DNA from: Planctomycetota bacterium | GTDB taxonomy: Bacteria > Planctomycetota > Phycisphaerae > Sedimentisphaerales > SM23-30 | Direction of reading: 5' to 3' | NCBI GenBank assembly: GCA_022705365.1 | Contig: JAKJEP010000260.1 | Span: 1-5,278, forward strand | DNA length: 5,278 nt | Shown: in pieces, positions 1 through 5,278 of the stretch | Numbering within the stretch: position 1 is the first letter of the stretch | How the letters are laid out: each line of letters opens with the position of its first letter | Program-made: the position numbers and the translations under genes | The notes under the pieces: model-generated | What the model saw: only the letters and a program-made list of their open reading frames with translations | Told to the model about the DNA's origin: nothing | Databases searched by the model: none

Positions 1-70
1 GTCATTTCGACCGAAGCCGAAGGCGAAGTGGAGAAATCTATTAAAAATCCTTATCGCCGCCGGCGATACC
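1..70. repeat. Repeat head copy flanking the restriction gene
   Basis: The first 70 bases match 3084-3153 with one visible difference (AATCC against AATCA at position 50). The copy includes the ATCGCC-GCC-GGCGAT hairpin (53-67). Read on the minus strand, that hairpin is followed by AAGGATTTTT, so it could serve as a weak terminator about 100 nt after the restriction gene. With the 3084 copy it forms direct repeats bracketing the gene. Confidence 0.85.
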
Positions 71-76
71 GCTGTC

Positions 77-96
77 ATTCCCGCGCAGGCGGGAAT
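77..96. repeat. ATTCCC-N8-GGGAAT inverted repeat (dRS3-like)
   Basis: The sequence begins ATTCCCGCGC and ends AGGCGGGAAT, fitting the ATTCCC-N8-GGGAAT pattern known as dRS3 in Neisseria, where it serves as a filamentous-phage insertion target. Similar motifs are common in unrelated genomes, so no phage link is claimed. The tandem units near 3084-3568 keep only the left half (ATTCCCG). Confidence 0.65.
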
Positions 97-141
97 CCAT
101 CTTCCTCTTTTTGTTTTTGCCTTTCACATTGCCATTTTGCT

Positions 142-166
142 ATTTGATTTTTGATTTTTTATTTTT
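142..166. repeat. Short TTTGATT tract (7-bp period)
   Basis: The stretch TATTTGATTTTTGATTT and its continuation show a roughly 7-bp period and end three bases before the restriction gene's stop codon. Nothing else is seen between 97 and 168: no gene and no clear terminator with a T-run for the minus strand. Confidence 0.4.
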
Positions 167-168
167 CT

Positions 169-3009
169 TCATCCTCCCTCTACCATCTTTATCTCCTCCT
201 CCCCCAGCCCGTACAGCTCATACACCGCCCGGTCGATCTGCCCGTCCACCGCCATTATCTGCCGCTCATACACCTTCTTCTCCTCCGGCGTCCGGGCAAC
301 CGCCAATGACTTCTGCAAGCCCAGCATCGTCTCCACCATTTGAATAAATTGATTCACATTTTTGTTTGTCTTTGGCAATGGCATATCACGAAGTTCCGCT
401 AAAGTAGTCTGTCTGAAATCATCTTTTGTTGCAATTGAGGAAGTATTAATATACACGAAAGAAAAAAGAGTACTATTCAAAATCCCCAAAACATAAAAAG
501 GATCGTATTCTATATTTGTTATTATAAAAGGATTTATATCTTTTTTGAAAACCATCTCTTTTTCAAAATATGTACATAATAAGCGGTCTTGCCGACTTAT
601 AACCCTGCGGATTAAAATTTTAGGACTAGCTTTATAGAATGGAATTAAAGATTTTTTTTCAGACATATCTGCAAATACAATTTTATCTGTTTGCAATCTG
701 TATCTGTATGTTTGTCCCTTTTCTAAAAATGGAAACCACATTTCATTATTTTTAGATCCAGAAGTCTGAAAACGACTTGCTGAAAGGCCTTGGGTTGAAA
801 TCGAAATATCACCAAGTTTCACATACTCATTCATCAATAAAAAACGGTTTAATATGTTCGCAGCAATTGGCTCAAGAATGATCTTATAGTCCGGTGAGGC
901 AAGGAAACTGCTTTTTACAACTTTGTATGGTATAGATAACATGTCAAAAGATTTACTTTTTTTGGGAAATTGGTAAATTTTATATGCAGTAACTTCTTTT
1001 TTTGAAAAGACATAAACTCCGGTGTCAACGTATGCATTCTTAAACACATTAAAAGGTAAGTTGACAAGGTACTGTAAACCTGAATTTTCAAATAAATATT
1101 TTCGTAGTTTCGAGTAATTTTGTCCTGTTTGCCAAGTAACCGATGAAATAAAACTTAACAAGCCATTTGAATTTAACTTTTGTATCATTTGCGCAATAAA
1201 GATTACTGCAGAATCATATTTTCTTTCAAGAAATGGATTTTTTTGCCTATAGTAATCTCGTTCAAAATAAGTCATTAATTCTAAAGGTATATACGGCGGA
1301 TTCCCAATCACCGCATCAAACCCCTCCTCTTTCTCTGTGCCCTCGGTGGCCTTCCTTTTCCCCCGGAACACCTCCTCAAACTCCGCCCGCCAGTCAAACG
1401 CATTAATCTTGAAATGCTCCTCCTCATCGAACATCGTCATCTGCTTGCCTTCATAAAAATCCGGCCCGATCAGGCTGTTCCCGCACTTGATATTCGCCCC
1501 CAGGTCCGGCAGCGCCCGCTCCTTATGAAACAGCACCAGTTGCCGCTCCCCCTCCAGCACCTTCAGGAGAAGCGAGAGCTTGGTCACCTCCACCGCCTGG
1601 CGGTCAATATCCACCCCGTAAATATTGTTCAGCAATATCCGCTTCTTCTCCGCCGTCGTCAGCTTCAAACCCCCCGACGGTGTATCCGCAATCCGCGGCT
1701 CCTTCCCCTTCCTGTGCTTCTCCGGCTCATGCTCCAGGTACCACTTCAAATGCCAGTCCAGCAGATACTGGTACGCCCCGATCAGAAACGACCCCGACCC
1801 GCACGCCGGGTCCAGAATCCGCAGCTTCTCCGCCTCCTTCGGTGACTTCCCCTCCACCAGCCTGCCTACCGTGTTCTCCACGATGTAATCCACGATATAC
1901 TTCGGCGTATAATACACCCCGCCCGCCTTCTTCACCTCCGGCTTCTCCTCGATCTTCGCCTGATGCCCCTTCGTCAGCGTAATCACCTTGCCCAGGAACT
2001 GCTCATACACCTGCCCCAGAATTTCCGCCGGCAGCACCGAAAACTCATACGGGCAGTCCGGGTAATACAGCGTCTTCAAAATATCCTTCAGCGGCTTATC
2101 GTCAATCGCCAGCCCCGGCGTCAGGTCGTCCGGCTCCTCCGGCCTCTCCTTCTCCGGCTGAAAATGGAACAGCCCCGAATTGTACAGGTCATCCGCCTTG
2201 CGGAACAGCGTACACAGCCGCCCATAAACCCCCGTCCCATTGGTCAGCCCCAGCAACTGCCCGTACGGCTCGATCCCCCGGTCCTCACAGATTCGCAAAA
2301 AGATAATCCGGTCAATCGTCTTCTGCACCGCAAAATTAAGCTGCCGGATGGTCAAACTCCCATTCCGCAGCGCAATATTCCGCGCCATGCTGTCTCGCCA
2401 GCTCTCGATCTCATCCAGAAAGGCAGTGTCCACCTCCGCCGTGCCCTTCTTCAGCCGGCTCTTCTCCGCGAACTTGTCAAACGACCCCTTCAGAATCGCC
2501 TCCCGCGAAAATATCGACGCAATCTCCTCCCACCGCTGGGGGTACTCGTGATAATGGTAATACTTCACCCGCGCCGCCGACGCCTTGTCCGTCTTCACCG
2601 GCTTCACCCGGCAGTCATACACCGAAAACTCCTCAAAGTCCGTCAATATCGACAGCGGCAGCTTCGACGACCACGCATACCGCCGCAACTGGAACGCCGG
2701 GTTCACATCGTCTTTGACATTCACCGCCGGCTTCTTCGCCTCAATGAAAAACTTCCGCGTCCCCCCAATCCGGAAACAGTAATCCGGCGCCTTCGTCGCC
2801 GCCCCCACCTTGATCGCGTCCTCATGGATCACGTCCTTGTACGCCTCCGCATGGCCCTGCGTATTATTGATATCCCACCCCAGCAGCTCGAAAAACGGAT
2901 CGATAAATTCATGCCTCACCTGCGTCTCATTATAATTCCCGGCTTTATACGCCTCCGCATTGTCCGCAAACCGCTCCACCAGCCGCTCAATCTCTTTCGG
3001 TGCACTCAC
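169..3009 (-). CDS. Single-chain restriction-modification enzyme (type IIG-like, Eco57I/TaqI class)
   Basis: A 946-residue protein that should both cleave unmodified DNA and methylate adenine N6 at its target. Residues 1-165 resemble the HsdR_N nuclease domain; the PD-(D/E)XK signature is visible as PD at 75-76 and EAK at 90-92. Residues about 166-360 are a mostly helical connector. The methyltransferase core begins with GGVYYTP (363-369, motif X region), then SAM-binding motif I DPACGSGSF (400-408), GVDID (465-469), and the catalytic NPPY (570-573). The remainder is a TaqI_C/Eco57I-like specificity region, ending in a conserved-looking helix with VYELYGL (929-935). The start is GTG. An in-frame TAA lies six codons upstream and AAAGG sits 8 nt before it, so no longer start exists. 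Length and motif order fit an intact gene. Two oddities are a strongly AT-rich stretch at residues about 574-889 and a repeat-derived insert at about 550-562. The target sequence cannot be read from the protein. A standalone methylase is less likely because the nuclease motif is complete. Confidence 0.93.
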   Translation of the reverse strand: MSAPKEIERLVERFADNAEAYKAGNYNETQVRHEFIDPFFELLGWDINNTQGHAEAYKDVIHEDAIKVGAATKAPDYCFRIGGTRKFFIEAKKPAVNVKDDVNPAFQLRRYAWSSKLPLSILTDFEEFSVYDCRVKPVKTDKASAARVKYYHYHEYPQRWEEIASIFSREAILKGSFDKFAEKSRLKKGTAEVDTAFLDEIESWRDSMARNIALRNGSLTIRQLNFAVQKTIDRIIFLRICEDRGIEPYGQLLGLTNGTGVYGRLCTLFRKADDLYNSGLFHFQPEKERPEEPDDLTPGLAIDDKPLKDILKTLYYPDCPYEFSVLPAEILGQVYEQFLGKVITLTKGHQAKIEEKPEVKKAGGVYYTPKYIVDYIVENTVGRLVEGKSPKEAEKLRILDPACGSGSFLIGAYQYLLDWHLKWYLEHEPEKHRKGKEPRIADTPSGGLKLTTAEKKRILLNNIYGVDIDRQAVEVTKLSLLLKVLEGERQLVLFHKERALPDLGANIKCGNSLIGPDFYEGKQMTMFDEEEHFKINAFDWRAEFEEVFRGKRKATEGTEKEEGFDAVIGNPPYIPLELMTYFERDYYRQKNPFLERKYDSAVIFIAQMIQKLNSNGLLSFISSVTWQTGQNYSKLRKYLFENSGLQYLVNLPFNVFKNAYVDTGVYVFSKKEVTAYKIYQFPKKSKSFDMLSIPYKVVKSSFLASPDYKIILEPIAANILNRFLLMNEYVKLGDISISTQGLSASRFQTSGSKNNEMWFPFLEKGQTYRYRLQTDKIVFADMSEKKSLIPFYKASPKILIRRVISRQDRLLCTYFEKEMVFKKDINPFIITNIEYDPFYVLGILNSTLFSFVYINTSSIATKDDFRQTTLAELRDMPLPKTNKNVNQFIQMVETMLGLQKSLAVARTPEEKKVYERQIMAVDGQIDRAVYELYGLGEEEIKMVEGG
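340..1290 (-). other. AT-rich specificity block within the restriction-modification gene
   Basis: This covers residues about 574-889 of the 946-residue enzyme, from just after NPPY to just before the C-terminal helix. Hand counts of 60-base samples give 23% GC at 481-540, 27% at 901-960 and 30% at 1201-1260. The flanking parts of the same gene give 63% at 241-300, 67% at 1801-1860 and 72% at 2101-2160. The reading frame is continuous across both borders. In this family the region carries the late methylase motifs and the target-recognition domain. I infer it was acquired as a module by recombination. Relaxed selection on a fast-evolving domain is the alternative. Confidence 0.8.
1328..1360. 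repeat. In-frame copy of the CTCTGTG-type dispersed repeat inside the restriction gene
   Basis: The plus strand reads CTCTGTGCCCTCGGTGG, matching the intergenic copies near 3886-3930 and 5021-5060 (shared pattern TCTCYGTGYCCTCKGTG, followed by CTTT or TTTAT). On the coding strand it gives the low-complexity peptide RKATEGTEKEE at residues about 552-562, between a phenylalanine-rich segment (FEEVF) and GFDAVIGNPPY. From memory, relatives usually have only a short linker here. The reading frame survives. Confidence 0.7.
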
Positions 3010-3012
3010 AAG

Positions 3013-3026
3013 CCTTTCCTTTCCTT
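3013..3026 (-). promoter_or_regulatory. Ribosome binding site of the restriction-modification gene
   Basis: On the coding strand the purine tract AAGGAAAGGAAAGG precedes the GTG start. AAAGG at 3022-3018 lies 8 nt from GTG, and a second AGG lies only 3 nt away. Together with the in-frame TAA six codons upstream this fixes the start at 3009. Confidence 0.6.
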
Positions 3027-3035
3027 ATTCTTCCA

Positions 3036-3052
3036 GGTATGCCCTGCATACC
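3036..3052 (-). promoter_or_regulatory. Hairpin in the leader just upstream of the restriction gene
   Basis: A perfect inverted repeat with arms GGTATGC and GCATACC and a 3-nt loop, 26 nt upstream of the GTG start. It is the conserved hairpin of the 187-bp repeat unit, here in a shortened unit tail (3036-3083) that lacks the outer CCTACCA arm. It would lie in the 5' leader of any transcript entering from the repeat array. A regulatory role is only a possibility. Confidence 0.45.
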
Positions 3053-3083
3053 ATCTTCCCATATTCCATTCCCGCATCCGATG

Positions 3084-3270
3084 GTCATTTCGACCGAAGC
3101 CGAAGGCGAAGTGGAGAAATCTATTAAAAATCATTATCGCCGCCGGCGATACCACGGTTATTCCCGCGCGGATGTACCGCCGGCCTCTTGCTTCATTCTG
3201 GTAGGGTATGCTCTGCATACAATCTTTCGCTATCCTACCACGTTCCCATATTCCATTCCATCGTCCACTG
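3084..3270. repeat. Tandem repeat unit 1 (187 bp)
   Basis: The unit starts with GTCATTTCGACCGAAGCC and ends at GTCCACTG. In order it holds a long-form head (to AGAAATCTATT), an ATCGCC-GCC-GGCGAT hairpin (3136-3150), a half ATTCCCG motif, a TACCGCCGGCC block, and a foldback with outer arms TGGTAGG (3199-3205) and CCTACCA (3234-3240) around an inner GGTATGC stem. The last 87 bp (3184-3270) match unit 2 with one mismatch. No coding signal is credible. Open frames on both strands come from the repeat itself. Confidence 0.85.
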
Positions 3271-3458
3271 GTCATTTCGAGCGTGTCGAGAAATCTATTT
3301 AAATATCCGCATCGCCGTAGGCGATACCACGATTATTCCCGTGCCGGCATGTACCGCCGGCCTCCGGCCGGCCTCTTGCTTCATTCTGGTAGGGTATGCT
3401 CTGCATACCATCTTTCGCTATCCTACCACGTTCCCATATTCCATTCCATCGTCCACTG
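3271..3458. repeat. Tandem repeat unit 2 (188 bp)
   Basis: The head is the short form, GTCATTTCGAGCGTGTCGAG, about 12 bp shorter than in unit 1. The central block is longer, with an extra CTCCGGCCGGC-type duplication. The near-equal period of units 1 and 2 is therefore partly coincidental. The internal hairpin arms ATCGCC/GGCGAT (3311-3325) are kept while the loop differs (GTA instead of GCC). The TGGTAGG...CCTACCA foldback is at 3387-3428. Confidence 0.85.
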
Positions 3459-3570
3459 GTCATTTCGAGCCTGTCGAGAAATCTATTTAAACAAGCATCG
3501 CCGCCGGCGATACCACGGTTATTCCCGTGCCGGCATGTACCGCCGGCCTCCGGCCAGCCTCTTCTTCCAA
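3459..3570. repeat. Tandem repeat unit 3 (truncated)
   Basis: It begins GTCATTTCGAGCCTGTCG and follows unit 2 through the ATCGCC hairpin (3497-3511), the half ATTCCCG motif and the CCGGCCTCCGGCC block. It decays after GCCTCTT and lacks the TGGTAGG foldback and the TTCCCATATTCC tail. A 9-bp-period tract follows directly. Confidence 0.8.
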
Positions 3571-3574
3571 TTCT

Positions 3575-3610
3575 CCTATACGACCTATAAGACTTATATG
3601 ACCTATTCTT
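3575..3610. repeat. Four-copy 9-bp tandem tract
   Basis: Four degenerate 9-mers in a row: CCTATACGA, CCTATAAGA, CTTATATGA, CCTATTCTT. Because the period is a multiple of three, open frames on both strands yield SYR- or TYK-like peptides. These are by-products, not genes. The tract starts where the third tandem unit decays. Confidence 0.7.
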
Positions 3611-3885
3611 CTCTTCTACCATTAAATCAGCCCATCTCAGCCAATCCGGCTCAGAATACTTTTGGAATTATAATCTTTCCCTATCCTATAACAATCCCAA
3701 AATCCAATAATTGTGCCATATCCATCGTGGCCGTGCCTGCCATTCCATCGCCGGCACGTACCGCCCGCCTCTGTGTTCTCGTTTATCTCTATGTATCCAT
3801 ACTCATTTCCTTTCTTTTTTTAAATATTTTTTCTTATTGCTTTTTTAAATAAAATGATTTATTATATGTCACTAATATATTCTCG
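3611..3885. other. Gene-free spacer
   Basis: No start with a ribosome binding site, no recognisable protein and no RNA gene is seen. It contains a degenerate AATCAGCCCATCTCAGCC stretch (from 3625), a fragment resembling the array's GCCGGCATGTACCGCC block (GCCGGCACGTACCGCCC, near 3751), and an AT-rich run at 3805-3885. No convincing terminator for dinD is visible. Confidence 0.5.
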
Positions 3886-3930
3886 CTCTTTCTCCGTGTC
3901 CTCTGTGATCTCTGTGGTTGACTTTCTTTT
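3886..3930. repeat. CTCTGTG-type dispersed repeat
   Basis: The core TCTCCGTGTCCTCTGTG is followed by ATCTCTGTGGTT, a roughly 9-10-bp quasi-period. It is related to the copies at 1328-1360 and 5021-5060. It lies about 70 bp downstream of the dinD stop. I recall this family from many environmental bacterial genomes. Confidence 0.7.
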
Positions 3931-3997
3931 CCCGCCTGTCTCTGCCTGCCTCTACCCATAAAAACCCATCACCCTCTCAACTTTTTGTTTCAGCCTA

Positions 3998-4909
3998 TTA
4001 TTCGTCACGGTCTTTTTCTTCTTTGCTCTGCCCGCCCAGGAGTCCTTTGGCATCCTGTCCGTCCAGTTCCAGATGCGGCACCGCCGTTTCCAGCCGTTTC
4101 TCCACCCGCTGGATAGGCTCAGCCGGAGGGATATTCTCCGGCATTGTGCCGCCGATCCGCTCAATAGCCTCCCGCACCTCCCGGCCTACCTTTTTATGAG
4201 TCTGGATCGCACGCTCCTGACCTTTTATATTTTCCCTTTGCAGTTTCTCCCGCGTCTGCGTCATCCGAAACTGATTGGCCGCCAGCTCCGTCGCATTCAT
4301 CCGGTCCATCAGATTCTCTTTGGGATGAATTTTCTTGAACTTCTTGATATCCTCCACACCCTTGCCGCCGTAAAGCCCCTTGTACCCCGCGTCATGAAAA
4401 ACCCCGAACATTTTATTCTGCACCCCCGCCTCCCGGGCCGTGCCGGACAAGGCCCGGAACTCCTCGGATGCCTGCCTTCTCAGCTCCAGCCGCTCTTTGT
4501 CCGCCGCCAAAGCATCGGATACTTCCTGCCGGCGGGTCTGAATGGCAAAATATTTCTGGGCGTTGGCGATCTGCGGCTTACGCGGGTCCCCGTTCTGGGC
4601 TATCAGGTAGCAGGCAAACCGCGAAAGATGATAATCATTCACTTCTCTTTCACCCCCTTTGCCCAAAACGATCATTTTGCCGGCGCCGGCAAAATGATAA
4701 CTCGGATCATTACCTGATTGCTGGCACGATGTTTTGGCCCGGTTTATGGCATCTTCAAACCGCCGCCATTGGTTATATCCCAATAACGGCTGCAAATCCC
4801 TGGCACTCCAGTACTCAGCACCATAGGAATTGACTTGCTTTAATTCCTCAAACGTCTTTTGCCTGACAACCGGAAGATTTTTGCCTTCTGAATCGATCCC
4901 CATTTTCAT
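3998..4909 (-). CDS. dinD: DNA damage-inducible protein D (Bro-N family)
   Basis: A 303-residue protein aligning by eye, nearly without gaps, to E. coli DinD (274 residues). Conserved stretches are WSARDLQPLLGY (34-45), LSRFACYLIAQNGDP (95-109), YFAIQTRRQE (120-129), GYKGLYGG (175-182), TELAANQFRMTQT (207-219) and GGTMPE (253-258). Residues about 15-125 form the Bro-N domain, a suspected DNA-binding fold shared with phage and baculovirus antirepressor-like proteins. In E. coli DinD is LexA-controlled and reported to disrupt RecA filaments. That role here is inferred. The charged tail past residue 265 is longer than in E. coli. The frame is open up to an ATG at 4993, but I choose ATG 4909: GAGG lies 8 nt upstream, and the upstream extension covers a hairpin and matches nothing. 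ATG 4903 is a close alternative. A 28-bp palindrome lies at residues about 71-80. No LexA box of the CTGT-N8-ACAG type was found upstream. Confidence 0.93.
   Translation of the reverse strand: MKMGIDSEGKNLPVVRQKTFEELKQVNSYGAEYWSARDLQPLLGYNQWRRFEDAINRAKTSCQQSGNDPSYHFAGAGKMIVLGKGGEREVNDYHLSRFACYLIAQNGDPRKPQIANAQKYFAIQTRRQEVSDALAADKERLELRRQASEEFRALSGTAREAGVQNKMFGVFHDAGYKGLYGGKGVEDIKKFKKIHPKENLMDRMNATELAANQFRMTQTREKLQRENIKGQERAIQTHKKVGREVREAIERIGGTMPENIPPAEPIQRVEKRLETAVPHLELDGQDAKGLLGGQSKEEKDRDE
4671..4698. repeat. Perfect 28-bp palindrome inside dinD
   Basis: The left arm ATCATTTTGCCGGC is followed directly by its exact reverse complement GCCGGCAAAATGAT, with no spacer. On the coding strand it specifies HFAGAGKMI. 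The matching segment of E. coli DinD is HFEEILDMV, with no length difference, so it is not an inserted element. Confidence 0.9.
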
Positions 4910-4912
4910 ATA

Positions 4913-4921
4913 CCTTTCCTC
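4913..4921 (-). promoter_or_regulatory. Ribosome binding site that sets the dinD start
   Basis: The coding strand reads GAGGAAAGG then TAT then ATG (4909). GAGG has an 8-nt gap to that ATG, and the AAAGG part would also suit the ATG two codons later (4903). The more distal ATG at 4993 has no equally good site. The same AGGAAAGG core precedes the restriction gene. Confidence 0.65.
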
Positions 4922-4934
4922 ATAGCCGCGTAGG

Positions 4935-4954
4935 GTCGGCAACTGGTTGCCGAC
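4935..4954. promoter_or_regulatory. Inverted repeat upstream of dinD
   Basis: Arms GTCGGCAAC and GTTGCCGAC (9 bp each, perfect) flank a 2-bp TG centre, 25 bp before the dinD start. Its position and symmetry would suit an operator or a leader hairpin. It does not match the proteobacterial or Bacillus LexA consensus. I recall similar GTCGGCAACCGGTTGCCGAC motifs as dispersed repeats, so it may simply be one more of these. Confidence 0.5.
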
Positions 4955-5020
4955 GCGAAACCTTTTTAAACAACTTCTTTCCCAAACTCCCAAACATCAA
5001 ATCCTGCCAATTTTATTTTC

Positions 5021-5060
5021 TCTGTATTCCTTCGTGTCCTCGGTGTTCTTCGTGGTTTAT
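5021..5060. repeat. CTCTGTG-type dispersed repeat (divergent copy)
   Basis: The core TTCGTGTCCTCGGTG followed by TTCTTCGTGGTTTAT belongs to the same family as 3886-3930 and 1328-1360. It lies about 110 bp upstream of dinD. No promoter could be assigned in this leader. Confidence 0.65.
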
Positions 5061-5083
5061 ATGATTATATCCGTCACCATTAA

Positions 5084-5107
5084 ATCCTGTCCATCCTGTA
5101 ATCCTGT
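5084..5107. repeat. ATCCTGT triple repeat
   Basis: Three exact ATCCTGT words at 5084, 5093 and 5101, separated by CC and A. It is a distinct short-period repeat family. Confidence 0.7.
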
Positions 5108-5124
5108 CTAAATTATATTTTTCT

Positions 5125-5147
5125 TAGCGCCTTTGCGCCTCCGCGGG
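5125..5147. repeat. GCGCCTTTGCGCC short repeat
   Basis: TAGCGCCTTTGCGCCTCCGC has a quasi-period of 8-9 bp built on GCGCC. It is another separate short-period family, 17 bp from the ATCCTGT triple repeat. Confidence 0.6.
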
Positions 5148-5220
5148 ATACCTTCGTAACCTCTTACTTTCTCGCCCACTCAGCAGCGAACAGCGTGAGC
5201 GTCAAAAGGGGCATAGGACC

Positions 5221-5236
5221 GCGGCGATCTCGCCGC
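5221..5236. repeat. GC-rich hairpin near the window edge
   Basis: Arms GCGGCGA and TCGCCGC flank a TC centre. No poly-T follows on either strand, so it is not a clear terminator. The surrounding 5150-5278 holds no supported gene. Minus-strand frames run open off the window edge, so a fragment of a neighbouring gene cannot be excluded. Confidence 0.5.
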
Positions 5237-5278
5237 AGGCCGTGCCTGCCCAGCCAGCCTTGTCTTTCCAAAATACCA

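Noticed and set aside
53..67. Rho-independent terminator for the restriction gene
   Set aside because: The stem is only 6 bp, the T-run on the minus strand starts 5 nt after it, and the same hairpin recurs within every repeat unit. It is noted only as part of the repeat.
1963..3204. A 413-codon open frame on the plus strand
   Set aside because: It lies opposite the GC-rich half of the restriction gene, is extremely rich in Arg, Leu and Pro, resembles no family, and runs into the repeat array. It is an antisense shadow.
3084..3570. Possible CRISPR array
   Set aside because: Units are 187-188 bp and contiguous, with no short repeat plus unique spacer pattern and no cas gene.
3208..3852. A 214-codon plus-strand frame across the array
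   Set aside because: Its peptide repeats because the DNA repeats, there is no ribosome site, and its end falls in AT-rich spacer. The minus-strand frames at 3006-3275 and 3299-3622 are rejected for the same reason.
4910..4993. N-terminal extension of DinD to the ATG at 4993
   Set aside because: The extra 28 residues match nothing in DinD, cover the inverted repeat at 4935-4954, and a better ribosome site serves the ATG at 4909.
4955..5060. Sigma70-type promoter for dinD
   Set aside because: A TTGGCA-like -35 exists on the minus strand near 5010, but no acceptable -10 lies at the right spacing.
5164..5278. Minus-strand frame ending in LLTLTLFAAEWARK before TAA at 5166-5164
   Set aside because: It is open to the window edge, but other frames are open there too. 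The ATG-initiated part is only 16 codons and no family is recognised.

Overview
The window carries two protein-coding genes, both on the minus strand, set among dense intergenic repeats. Both genes have purine-rich Shine-Dalgarno sequences and the coding DNA is mostly GC-rich, so the source is a bacterium. The repeats are of the kind I recall from environmental and metagenome-assembled genomes. They include GTCATTTCGA...GAGAAATCT units, an ATTCCC-N8-GGGAAT inverted repeat, and short-period motifs of the CTCTGTGTCCTCTGTGG, ATCCTGTCCATCCTGT and GCGCCTTTGCGCC types. I cannot place the organism to a phylum.

Layout in the direction of transcription (right to left): positions 5278-4910 hold only short repeats and two hairpins. 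Positions 4909-3998 encode a DinD-like protein (Bro-N family, DNA-damage-inducible). Positions 3997-3010 hold no credible gene. This stretch is a small repeat bank with a tandem array of 187/188-bp units, a 9-bp-period tract and a CTCTGTG-type repeat. Positions 3009-169 encode one large 946-residue restriction-modification protein. It has an HsdR_N-like nuclease domain, an N6-adenine methyltransferase core and a TaqI/Eco57I-type C-terminal specificity region, so it looks like a complete single-chain (type IIG-like) system. Positions 168-1 hold another copy of the repeat head plus the ATTCCC inverted repeat.

The restriction-modification gene cuts DNA lacking its own methylation mark. DinD in E. 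coli is an SOS protein that acts on RecA filaments. A damage-response gene upstream of and co-oriented with a restriction gene is plausible defence-island context, but 988 bp of repeats separate them and no operon can be claimed.

The most notable observations are these. (1) A sharp AT-rich block in the restriction gene starts just after the catalytic NPPY motif and ends before the conserved C-terminal helix, as expected of a swapped specificity module. (2) A copy of the CTCTGTG-type intergenic repeat lies in frame inside the same gene, immediately before that boundary. (3) A perfect 28-bp palindrome lies inside the dinD coding sequence. (4) The restriction gene is bracketed by 70-bp direct repeats that are almost identical.
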